This document shows, piece by piece, positions 1-5,379 of a stretch of 5,379 bases of DNA (position 1 is its first letter; every line of letters begins with the position of its first letter). Source of the stretch: Gammaproteobacteria bacterium (GTDB lineage Bacteria; Pseudomonadota; Gammaproteobacteria; HK1); NCBI GenBank assembly GCA_020444775.1, contig JAGRHX010001168.1, positions 1-5,379 of the forward strand, given 5' to 3'. The notes beneath the pieces were generated by a model. The model saw nothing but the letters and a program-made list of their open reading frames with translations, was not told the origin of the DNA and searched no databases. The translations under genes were made by a program, and so were the position numbers.

Positions 1-239
1 GCATCACCTGCAACGCCATCGGCCCGGGCCCCATCGACACCGACATGCTCAAGGTGGTCTACCCGGAGGGCACGGAGAAACGCGAGCGCTACAGCAAGAC
101 CATTCCGGTCGGCCGCTTCGGCCGCCCCGATGACATCGCCCGCGCGGTCAGCTTCTTCCTCGCGCCGGATGCCGGTTTCGTCACCGGCCAGGTGCTGTTC
201 GTTTGTGGCGGACTCACGGTCGGCAGCAACCTCGGCTGA
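1..239 (+). CDS. C-terminal part of a short-chain dehydrogenase/reductase (SDR)
   Basis: This is the last 78 codons of a gene that begins before the window; the frame starts at base 3 and ends with TGA at 237-239. SDR enzymes are soluble NAD(P)-dependent oxidoreductases acting on alcohols, ketones or acyl thioesters. Seen here: NAIGPGPIDTDM near the left edge, the usual post-catalytic segment that contacts the cofactor; then PVGRFGRPDDIARAVSFFL, the standard SDR segment before the last helix; then GFVTGQVLFVCGGLTVG, the C-terminal strand and glycine turn. The Rossmann TGxxxGxG and catalytic YxxxK motifs lie outside the window, so cofactor and substrate cannot be judged. The FVTGQVLFVCGG ending is, from general family knowledge, common in catabolic SDRs annotated as 3-oxoacyl-ACP reductase-like; a specific role would be a guess. 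The gene converges on the hydrolase, 32 bp away, so the two are not an operon. Confidence 0.93.
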   Translation, partial: ITCNAIGPGPIDTDMLKVVYPEGTEKRERYSKTIPVGRFGRPDDIARAVSFFLAPDAGFVTGQVLFVCGGLTVGSNLG

Positions 240-257
240 GCACGCCTCAAATCACCG

Positions 258-282
258 TGGCCGGCATGCCCTCAGCCGGCCA
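258..282. terminator. Hairpin between convergent genes, possible bidirectional terminator
   Basis: TGGCCGGC at 258-265 and GCCGGCCA at 275-282 form a perfect 8-bp GC-rich stem with a 9-base loop. It sits between the SDR stop (239) and the last codons of the minus-strand hydrolase, and the loop contains the hydrolase stop codon (272-274). Position and symmetry suit a shared terminator. There is no run of T on either side, so a classical intrinsic terminator is not shown; the function is inferred. Confidence 0.35.
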
Positions 283-1402
283 GCCGCCGGGCATCCAACC
301 ATCCAATCAGCAAATCGGCGATCTCATGGTTGTTGCTCTCGAGCATCATCATGTGACCGTTGCCGCTGATGCCACGCTCGGCCAGACAGACATGTTCGTG
401 CTCGACACCAGCCTGACTGAGGAAGGCGCTGGTCAGGTGATCGTACGGGGCGTGATAGGAGGCCTCGGCGGTCACGATCAGGATAGGGATACCGCTCAGA
501 TTCGGTAGCTGGCGTGCGGGCGAGGGCTGACGGTAGCCACCGACCCGGTCCGGCGTCGGCGCCGGCACGTCCCACACGCAGGCCAGCGTCTCGCCTTCGG
601 CCAGTGGTGGCTGGTAGCGCAGCGGCGCATGGGTGATGCCGAAGGCCCGGGTCGCGGTCGGCTCATAGGCATGCAACACGGTCTGGCCATCCTCGGCCAC
701 GCCACGCAGATCGACCTCGTGGAACGGCGGCCCGTTCGGCTCGATGGCGATGATCGCCGCGACCCTGGCCGGACAGGCGTCGGCCAGCAGCCAGCCGAAG
801 GGTCCCGATTGGGAGTGGGTGAGCAGAATCGCCGGGCCGATACGTTCGAGCAGACAGGCGCCGGCCTGCTGCAGCATGCGCTCCATGCCAGCCCGGTCGG
901 GTGACATCTGCACCTGCGAGCCGAAGAACTGATCGAACACCGGGTCGCCGCGACGACCGCTGCCGGGCCAGCGCGTGTGCAGCGCCGCCTGCGGCCATAG
1001 CGGGTCGTCGGCGCACGCGGTGAATCGCGACTCGATGCGCTCGGCGCTGTAGCGAACCAGATCGTAGCGGCCCTCGCTGTTGGCCAGATGTCCGGAGCGG
1101 CCCCTTTCGGGCTGATCGACCACGAACACCGTGTACCCGGCGCGCAGGAAATCGTGCAGCCAGCCACGCCGCCCGTCAGGTGTGCCAGTGAAGTTGCTGC
1201 CGGTCTGCGCGCCGCCATGGAACATCACCACCGGCGGTCGCGTGCCGGCGCTCGCCGGCGTGTACTGCTCGACGTACATGGCGCCTTCGCGATAGGTCTG
1301 TCCGGCACGCGTCACGTAGCGGCCGCCGGCGTAGAACCAACGATGCTCGGCGAGCTCGATGGCTGCCAGGTCGGTCGGGTGGCTGGTCTGCGGCTCAGTC
1401 AT
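272..1402 (-). CDS. Alpha/beta hydrolase, esterase 713-like
   Basis: This is a complete gene of 376 residues, counted from the third of three consecutive ATG codons (1408, 1405, 1402). That start is chosen because GAGGA at 1409-1413 abuts the first ATG but lies a normal 6 bases from the third. The protein is a serine hydrolase of the alpha/beta fold, probably an esterase or lactonase-type enzyme. Seen motifs: VVMFHGG (HGG at residues 62-64) as the oxyanion-hole strand; DQPERGRSG (96-104); THSQSGPFGW with the nucleophile Ser199; IEPNGPP with Glu221 after the next strand, the likely acid; GNGHMMMLE with the catalytic His350. Glu after strand 6 and HSQSG instead of the common GxSxG are, as I recall, features of Alcaligenes esterase 713. 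No signal peptide is visible, so it should be cytoplasmic. The substrate is unknown. It converges with the SDR and diverges from the chemoreceptor gene. Confidence 0.9.
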   Translation of the reverse strand: MTEPQTSHPTDLAAIELAEHRWFYAGGRYVTRAGQTYREGAMYVEQYTPASAGTRPPVVMFHGGAQTGSNFTGTPDGRRGWLHDFLRAGYTVFVVDQPERGRSGHLANSEGRYDLVRYSAERIESRFTACADDPLWPQAALHTRWPGSGRRGDPVFDQFFGSQVQMSPDRAGMERMLQQAGACLLERIGPAILLTHSQSGPFGWLLADACPARVAAIIAIEPNGPPFHEVDLRGVAEDGQTVLHAYEPTATRAFGITHAPLRYQPPLAEGETLACVWDVPAPTPDRVGGYRQPSPARQLPNLSGIPILIVTAEASYHAPYDHLTSAFLSQAGVEHEHVCLAERGISGNGHMMMLESNNHEIADLLIGWLDARRLAG

Positions 1403-1408
1403 CATCAT

Positions 1409-1413
1409 TCCTC
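1409..1413 (-). promoter_or_regulatory. Ribosome binding site of the hydrolase gene
   Basis: Read on the minus strand this is GAGGA, directly before three tandem ATG codons. Only the third ATG (1402-1400) has normal Shine-Dalgarno spacing (6 bases), so the site decides the start and removes two methionines from the longest reading. Confidence 0.6.
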
Positions 1414-1454
1414 GGTCTGCGCCGCACCCAGCAGGGCTGGCGATTCACAATTCT

Positions 1455-1481
1455 TAAAGAACGCCGGCCGATCTCCGATAG
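1455..1481 (+). promoter_or_regulatory. Sigma-28 (FliA) type promoter of the chemoreceptor gene
   Basis: TAAAGAAC (1455-1462) and TCCGATAG (1474-1481) are separated by exactly 11 bases. The known enterobacterial FliA consensus is TAAAGTTT, 11 bases, GCCGATAA. Five of eight bases match in the -35 element and six of eight in the -10 element, including the CCGATA core. It points at a chemoreceptor gene, the usual kind of FliA target. Predicted transcription would start near 1488, leaving a leader of about 280 bases before the chosen ATG, longer than usual. Confidence 0.6.
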
Positions 1482-1498
1482 CAAACGTACATCTGACC

Positions 1499-1574
1499 GG
1501 GAATTCTGCCCGCCGGAAGTTCCTGCCCCGGAAGCTCCTCCCCTGGGATTCAGCCTCCCGGGATTGTGCACCTG
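1499..1574. repeat. Five degenerate tandem units of about 15 bp
   Basis: Units begin at 1499 (GGGAATTCTGCCCGCC), 1515 (GGAAGTTCCTGCCCC), 1530 (GGAAGCTCCTCCCCT), 1545 (GGGATTCAGCCTCCC) and 1560 (GGGATTGTGCACCTG). Each starts GGRA, and the first four end in a C-rich tract. Several are partly self-complementary, for example GGAAGTTCC. The block lies just downstream of the predicted sigma-28 start point, so it would be in the leader RNA of the chemoreceptor. Function unknown. Confidence 0.45.
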
Positions 1575-1770
1575 TCACCACACCGTGTCCGCATCGTGAA
1601 GAGATCGGCAGCAGGTGCGAGCGCGAACCCGAATACGGTCGCGGACGGATAGGATCGAGCCGGCACCACCGCCGTCCGCGCACAGGATCTGCACACGCCA
1701 TGGCGAGAGCCCATCGACACCCCAGCAACCGACACATCCAAACAACCGGGCACAGCCCTGGAACCTGCTC

Positions 1771-4434
1771 ATGTCAGCCAGATTGAAGATTGGCCATCGG
1801 ATTGCCGCCGCCTTTGCCGCCGTGTTGCTGCTGACGCTACTGTGTGGCGTCGCCGGACTGCTCGGCGTCAAACAGCTGGAGGCAGGACTGCAGTTCGTGA
1901 CCGGCCCGGCCTGGGATACCGCCGATGGCGCGATGGAGGGCAGTATAGGCATCGAGGCCGAAATTCTCGGCTTCGAACGTGCCCTGTCCGGGCTGTCGGA
2001 CCCACAGGCCGCCGGCCGCATGATGGACGAAGGCCGAGCCATGGCCGAGCAGGCCCTGACGCGCATGCTGGATGCCGGACTGGTCGGCGAACAGGACCGC
2101 GACAGCTTGTCGAGAGCGCGCGCGGCCTTCGCCACGCAGCGTCAGGCCCTGGTCGACGCCCATGCCGAGCATCTGCGCGATGCGCAGCAGACGCGAGAGC
2201 GCTTCGCGGCGCTACAGCAGCTGATCACGGATGCCGAGCGGCTCGCCGATGAGGCCGTCGAATCCCTACGGCAGGAGCCGGACGCCTATCTGAGCTGGAA
2301 CGACGGTCTGCGTGAACGCTGGCAGATCGCCGACGCGGTCATGGAGGCCCAGATCGGCCTGCTCAGGCACATCCATCACCTGGAACGCCTGCTGGCCGGG
2401 GCACCCGCCGCGGCCGAGCAGACCGCGCTGGAAGACGCCGCCCGGTTTGTCGAGCGAGCGCTCGAGATCGTTCTCGCTCATCCACTGTTGAACACGATGG
2501 ACAACGCCAGCGCGGGCGACCAGACCGTGCCGATCGGCCGGCAACTGGCCGAGCACTGGCAACGACATCTGGCCGATACACAACGCACGATCGCCAGCCA
2601 TCACCGATATCTGCAGGCCCGTGATGCCTATGCCGAAGCCGCGGACACGCTGCTCGGCGTGATCGAGCAGGTCGAGGCGACCGGCGATTCGATGGTCGAA
2701 GGCTACGTGCACACCATCAGCAGCACGGCCAGCGCCGCCAATTCGACCATACTCGTCGCCACCACCGCCTGCGTGCTGCTCGGGCTGTTGCTCGCGTTTC
2801 TGATCAGTCGTGGTGTGGTCCGCCCGATCGGCGCTGCGGTGGAGGTAGCCAGACGCATCGCGGCTGGCGATCTCGAGGCCCAGGTGAGCACCACCCGCAA
2901 GGACGAGACCGGCACCCTGCTCGAGGCTCTGGAGCAGATGCGCGCGGCGCTCAAACATCAGCTCGACAGCGAAAGACGCAGCGAGCAGAACCGACGTATC
3001 CGTCAGGCCTTGGAAAGCGTCTCCGCCAGCGTGGTCATCACCGACACCCGGGATCGCGTGCTGTACCTGAACACTGCGGCCCGCGACCTGCTCGAACGGC
3101 TGAGCGGACATCCCGCGGGCGATTCCAGCGATCGGGTCGGCACAGCGCTGACCGAGCTGCTGCCTGGCCTCGACGATGCAATGGCGACGCTGGGCGGCGT
3201 TGGTACCGATGGCAGACAGTATCGAATCAATAGCGGCAACCACCTGCTGAGCGTGACCGCCAATCCCGTGCTGGACGAGGACGGCGCGCCGCTGGGCACC
3301 GTGCTCGAGTGGCGCGACCGCACCGCTCAGAACAAGATCGAACGCGAGCTCACCACGCTGGTCGAAGCGGCGATCCGGGGTGATCTGGATCATCGCATGT
3401 CGACCGAGTCCAGCAGTGGCTTCTACAAGCTGCTGGGCACCCAGGTCAACGGCATGCTGGAGATCTGCGCGAGCCTCGTCCAGGACACCGCGATCGTGCT
3501 CAGCGCGCTGTCGCGTGGCGATCTGAGCAAGGCCATCGACAATCAATACCACGGTGCGTTCGGCGCGCTGCGAAGCGACGTCAACGCCACCGTGGCGCGG
3601 CTGCTGGAGGTGGTAGCCGGCATACGCGATGCCACCCGCAGCGTCGACGACGGGGTCGCGTCCATAACCGACAGCGCCCACGAGCTCAGTGGGCGCATCT
3701 TCGAGCTGTCGCAGATGCTGGAGACCACGACGGTCACGATGACCCAGCTCACCGAAACCGTGGCCGGCAATACCCGACATGCGCAGCAGGCCAATCAGGT
3801 CGCCAGCGATGCCCGCAGCACCGCCGAGCACGGTAACCAGGTGGTGCTGGAAGCCATTGGCAGCATGTCGCGTATCTCGGCCTCCAGCGCACGCATCGCC
3901 GACATCATCGACGTCATCGATGAGATCGCCTTCCAGACCAACCTGCTCGCGCTGAACGCGTCGGTGGAGGCAGCGCGTGCCGGCGAACAGGGGCGCGGCT
4001 TTGCCGTGGTTGCCGCCGAGGTCCGCAACCTCGCTCAACGCAGCGCCACTGCGGCCGGAGAGATCAAGGCGCTTATCAACGACAGCGTTGCCCGAGTAGA
4101 AGAGGGCCGGCTGCACGTCGACGCGACCGGCAAGGCGCTGGAGGAGATCGTCGGCTCGGTGCGCCACGTCAGCGAGCTGATTGAGCATATCAGCACCGCC
4201 AGCGTGCAGCAGGAGAGCGGCATCACGGCAATCACCCAGGCGGTGCAGAAGATGGACAACACCACGCGCGAGAACGCCGAGGCCATCGCTCTGGTGCGCC
4301 GGGCCAGTGACGACATCGGCTCGCGATCCCAGCGTCTGTCGGAGCTGGTCGGCTTCTTCCAGCCGATCGACGAGCAGGGCCCCCGCGCGCCGCGCGCGGC
4401 GGGCGTTGATCCCGGCGTCGGTCGCGCGGCCTGA
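1771..4434 (+). CDS. Methyl-accepting chemotaxis protein with HAMP, PAS and second HAMP-like linker
   Basis: This is a complete 887-residue inner-membrane chemoreceptor that would control CheA through CheW. Order: short cytoplasmic start [10 protein letters not shown]; membrane helix 1 about 11-33; periplasmic region about 34-326, apparently all helical; membrane helix 2 about 327-346; HAMP about 347-399, starting at VVRPI; PAS about 405-525 ([40 protein letters not shown]); a second HAMP-like stretch about 526-615 ([26 protein letters not shown]); signalling domain about 620-865. The hairpin tip is highly conserved: [18 protein letters not shown] at 721-738, then [16 protein letters not shown]. 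The ATG at 1771 is preferred over an in-frame GTG at 1615 because the 52 extra residues are arginine- and proline-rich and would precede the first membrane helix; its ribosome site is weak (GGA, 8 bases upstream). No CheR-tethering pentapeptide is present at the C-terminus (ends GVGRAA). The ligand is unknown. The large helical sensor could be a helical-bimodular (HBM) type, by length only. Confidence 0.95.
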   Translation: MSARLKIGHRIAAAFAAVLLLTLLCGVAGLLGVKQLEAGLQFVTGPAWDTADGAMEGSIGIEAEILGFERALSGLSDPQAAGRMMDEGRAMAEQALTRMLDAGLVGEQDRDSLSRARAAFATQRQALVDAHAEHLRDAQQTRERFAALQQLITDAERLADEAVESLRQEPDAYLSWNDGLRERWQIADAVMEAQIGLLRHIHHLERLLAGAPAAAEQTALEDAARFVERALEIVLAHPLLNTMDNASAGDQTVPIGRQLAEHWQRHLADTQRTIASHHRYLQARDAYAEAADTLLGVIEQVEATGDSMVEGYVHTISSTASAANSTILVATTACVLLGLLLAFLISRGVVRPIGAAVEVARRIAAGDLEAQVSTTRKDETGTLLEALEQMRAALKHQLDSERRSEQNRRIRQALESVSASVVITDTRDRVLYLNTAARDLLERLSGHPAGDSSDRVGTALTELLPGLDDAMATLGGVGTDGRQYRINSGNHLLSVTANPVLDEDGAPLGTVLEWRDRTAQNKIERELTTLVEAAIRGDLDHRMSTESSSGFYKLLGTQVNGMLEICASLVQDTAIVLSALSRGDLSKAIDNQYHGAFGALRSDVNATVARLLEVVAGIRDATRSVDDGVASITDSAHELSGRIFELSQMLETTTVTMTQLTETVAGNTRHAQQANQVASDARSTAEHGNQVVLEAIGSMSRISASSARIADIIDVIDEIAFQTNLLALNASVEAARAGEQGRGFAVVAAEVRNLAQRSATAAGEIKALINDSVARVEEGRLHVDATGKALEEIVGSVRHVSELIEHISTASVQQESGITAITQAVQKMDNTTRENAEAIALVRRASDDIGSRSQRLSELVGFFQPIDEQGPRAPRAAGVDPGVGRAA

Positions 4435-4472
4435 GAAACAGCGGCCACTCGACATCGGGGTGAGCCGCCTGT

Positions 4473-4505
4473 CGGGCGATTGCCCGCCTTGGCCGGCGCC
4501 GCCGG
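4473..4505 (+). terminator. Two GC-rich hairpins after the chemoreceptor gene, weak terminator candidate
   Basis: CGGGC (4473-4477) and GCCCG (4482-4486) form a stem with a GATT loop. CCGGC (4493-4497) and GCCGG (4501-4505) form a second with a 3-base loop. They start about 40 bases after the stop codon, where a terminator is expected, but both stems are only 5 bp and no T tract follows. In DNA this GC-rich such pairs arise often by chance. Confidence 0.22.
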
Positions 4506-4740
4506 GGTCCACCCGAGCCGGAGCAGCGTCGCCGCTACACGTCCTCTCAGGCCTCGTAGTTATCCGACACTACACCGGAAATTCTCTGATCGACGGCGAA
4601 ATGGGAACCGTTTGAATATTTCGCAGTCGCTACCACCCTCCCCCCATCGTACCGGGCATCGCACCGGGAATCCCACTGATGGTCGAATTCGGCCTGGTCG
4701 ACCCGAACCGTCCTGGATCCGTGCTCGAAGCGTGAACCAG

Positions 4741-4771
4741 TAGACAGTCTGTCCTTGTTCTTACATACAAA
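4741..4771 (+). promoter_or_regulatory. Possible promoter/operator with an 11-base palindrome
   Basis: GACAGTCTGTC at 4743-4753 is a perfect palindrome around one central T. It overlaps TAGACA (4741-4746), a -35-like hexamer. The AT-rich TACATACAAA that follows (4762-4771) offers -10-like hexamers, but none matches both sequence and spacing well (CATACA at 17 bases). TAGAC/GTC half-sites of this kind occur in some TetR-family operators. The arrangement suggests a regulated promoter reading towards the gene at 5055, about 280 bases away; this is inference. Confidence 0.25.
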
Positions 4772-4929
4772 TTACCGAACATGACTTTCAGATGACTGAG
4801 GCTGCGGTCCCAGGTCGGATGCTGTCCGTCTGCTCGCGCCCCAGATCGCAGGCACGTTCGACAATGACCGGGAAACGTCGGCCCGACACCTGCTGCGAAG
4901 TCTTTGGCGCGACACGAGGATGTGTCCCC

Positions 4930-4956
4930 GGTACCTTGGCCTTGGCCGTGGGTACC
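4930..4956. repeat. Paired GGTACC palindromes 21 bp apart
   Basis: GGTACC occurs at 4930-4935 and 4951-4956, a 21-bp step of about two helical turns. Between them TTGGCC is repeated in tandem (4936-4941, 4942-4947). The whole block is nearly dyad-symmetric. The arrangement could be a two-site protein binding element; no function is shown. Confidence 0.3.
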
Positions 4957-4967
4957 GCACGATGCAG

Positions 4968-4985
4968 GGGAATCGAAGGATTCCC
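4968..4985. promoter_or_regulatory. Perfect 7-bp inverted repeat upstream of the oxidoreductase gene
   Basis: GGGAATC (4968-4974) and GATTCCC (4979-4985) flank the 4-base loop GAAG. It lies about 70 bases before the start codon at 5055. No T tract follows, so it is not a clear terminator. It could be an operator dyad or a hairpin in the leader RNA. Confidence 0.35.
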
Positions 4986-5045
4986 GCTGCGACGCCCGAC
5001 GGGTCCGGGACGGAGCCGTGCGAGGCACCCTTCAGGATGGACATT

Positions 5046-5049
5046 GGAG
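5046..5049 (+). promoter_or_regulatory. Ribosome binding site of the [2Fe-2S] subunit gene
   Basis: GGAG lies 5 bases before the ATG at 5055, good Shine-Dalgarno spacing. It fixes the start of the partial gene, which matches the usual N-terminus of the family. Confidence 0.65.
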
Positions 5050-5054
5050 CACTA

Positions 5055-5379
5055 ATGCCTACGCTGCTCGTGAACGACGAATACTACGACGTGGATGTGG
5101 ACCCGGAGACGCCACTTTTGTGGGTACTGCGGGACGTGATCGGACTCACCGGCACCAAATACGGCTGTGGTATCGAGAAATGCTGGGCCTGCACGGTATG
5201 GCTGGACGGCGAACCGAAGAAGTCCTGTGTCATCGAGGTCAAGGAGGCAGTGGGCCGTAGCGTCACCACAATCGAGGGTCTGTCGCCGGATCCCGAGCGC
5301 CCCGCCCACCCGCTTCAACAAGCTTGGATCAAGGCGCAGGTGCCGCAGTGCGGATACTGCCAGTCGGGCATGCTGATGG
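5055..5379 (+). CDS. [2Fe-2S] subunit of a molybdenum hydroxylase, isoquinoline 1-oxidoreductase alpha-like, partial
   Basis: The first 108 codons are in the window; the rest is cut off by its right edge. In this family the small subunit (about 150-160 residues) carries two [2Fe-2S] clusters that pass electrons from a molybdopterin subunit hydroxylating aldehydes or N-heterocycles. Seen: an N-terminal ferredoxin-like fold (MPTLLVNDEYYDVDVDPETPL, split here as a start and a strand pair) followed by LLWVLRDVIGLTGTKYGCG; cluster one cysteines Cys38, Cys43, Cys46 and Cys58 with the plant-type C-x4-C-x2-C-x11-C spacing; then QQAWIKAQVPQCGYCQSGM with Cys99 and Cys102, the first half of the second cluster. 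The remaining two cysteines lie beyond the window. PLLWVLRD and HPLQQAWI resemble IorA-type proteins more than CoxS or xanthine dehydrogenase. Trp44 or its neighbour position between Cys43 and Cys46 is odd: the family normally has CGAC, here CWAC. A large molybdopterin subunit gene would be expected downstream. Confidence 0.92.
   Translation, partial: MPTLLVNDEYYDVDVDPETPLLWVLRDVIGLTGTKYGCGIEKCWACTVWLDGEPKKSCVIEVKEAVGRSVTTIEGLSPDPERPAHPLQQAWIKAQVPQCGYCQSGMLM

Larger units (their letters stand above)
1403..1770. other. Divergent gene-free region between hydrolase and chemoreceptor
   Basis: About 360 bases separate the start codons of the two divergent genes. The segment holds the hydrolase ribosome binding site, a sigma-28-type promoter facing the chemoreceptor (1455-1481), an 11-base palindrome TTCTTAAAGAA (1451-1461) overlapping its -35 element, and a degenerate repeat of about 15 bp (1499-1574). 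I see no convincing sigma-70 promoter for the hydrolase; TTGCTA at 1484-1479 on the minus strand lacks a good -10 partner. Open frames here are arginine- and proline-rich with no recognisable motif. The bases from about 1575 to 1770 show nothing else I can name. Confidence 0.6.
4435..5054. other. 620-base region without a convincing gene
   Basis: Reading frames on both strands give arginine-, proline- and serine-rich translations with no family motifs and mixed third-base use, unlike the flanking genes. The left third is very GC-rich and holds two small hairpins. Around 4741-4800 the composition turns AT-richer and includes the palindrome GACAGTCTGTC, a likely promoter or operator zone. Further right are the paired GGTACC sites (4930-4956) and a 7-bp hairpin (4968-4985), then the ribosome binding site of the oxidoreductase gene. 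A short direct repeat ACCGGGCATCGC / ACCGGGAATCCC lies at 4651-4674. I see no tRNA or known riboswitch. A very small gene or small RNA cannot be excluded. Confidence 0.55.

Noticed and set aside
1479..1484. TTGCTA on the minus strand as a -35 element for the hydrolase
   Set aside because: The hexamer 17 bases downstream is TTCTTT, a poor -10; better-looking TTTAAG lies 20 bases away, outside normal spacing.
1615..1770. In-frame GTG start giving the chemoreceptor 52 extra residues
   Set aside because: The extension is Arg/Pro-rich and would precede the first membrane helix; receptors of this type normally begin a few residues before that helix, as the ATG at 1771 does. The weak ribosome site at 1771 leaves some doubt.
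1700..1786. Short upstream frame (ATG 1700) overlapping the chemoreceptor start
   Set aside because: There is no Shine-Dalgarno sequence before it and the 28-residue product has no features; a regulatory upstream frame is possible but unsupported.
2266..4512. A 748-codon open frame on the minus strand opposite the chemoreceptor gene
   Set aside because: It is the antisense shadow of a strongly supported GC-rich gene; its translation has no family motifs and is rich in Gly, Arg, Ala and His as expected from such a shadow.
4913..4930. TTTGGCGCG as the -24 element of a sigma-54 promoter
   Set aside because: The required GC-containing -12 element is not found at the fixed distance downstream.
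4630..5028. A 132-codon minus-strand frame in the gene-free region
   Set aside because: The translation is low in hydrophobic order, rich in Ser, Arg, Gly and Thr, and shows no recognisable fold or start signal.
4792..5055. An 87-codon plus-strand frame whose TAA overlaps the oxidoreductase ATG (TAATG)
   Set aside because: The overlap would fit translational coupling, but the protein is Arg- and Cys-rich with no motif, third-base use is mixed unlike the neighbours, and no ribosome site is seen before its ATG.

Overview
This window comes from a GC-rich (by eye roughly two-thirds G+C) motile, Gram-negative bacterium. The evidence is a two-transmembrane chemoreceptor preceded by a flagellar sigma-28-type promoter, GC-rich third codon positions, and catabolic enzymes typical of metabolically broad Proteobacteria. 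A gamma- or betaproteobacterium is my best guess; nothing here fixes the genus.

Layout. (1) 1-239, plus strand: the last 78 codons of a short-chain dehydrogenase/reductase. (2) 272-1402, minus strand: a complete alpha/beta hydrolase resembling esterase 713-type enzymes, convergent with the dehydrogenase. A perfect 8-bp hairpin lies across its stop codon. (3) 1403-1770: a divergent gene-free region holding a good sigma-28 promoter match for the next gene and a five-unit degenerate repeat of about 15 bp. (4) 1771-4434, plus strand: an 887-residue methyl-accepting chemotaxis protein with a large helical periplasmic domain, HAMP, PAS, a second HAMP-like linker and the signalling hairpin. (5) 4435-5054: 620 bases with no convincing gene but several dyad-symmetric sites. 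(6) 5055-5379, plus strand: the start of a [2Fe-2S] subunit of a molybdenum hydroxylase (isoquinoline 1-oxidoreductase alpha-like / CoxS-like), running off the window.

How the genes relate. The three metabolic genes (dehydrogenase, hydrolase, molybdenum hydroxylase subunit) fit oxidation or hydrolysis of organic compounds such as alcohols, esters, aldehydes or heteroaromatics. The chemoreceptor between them could sense a related compound, but that rests only on proximity. Each gene appears to be its own transcription unit in this window. I see no tRNA, rRNA, CRISPR array, insertion sequence or clearly new multi-gene system. The points most worth checking are the sigma-28 promoter with its repeat-bearing leader, the eroded methylation helix of the chemoreceptor, the tryptophan inside the [2Fe-2S] cysteine loop, and the dyads upstream of the oxidoreductase gene.
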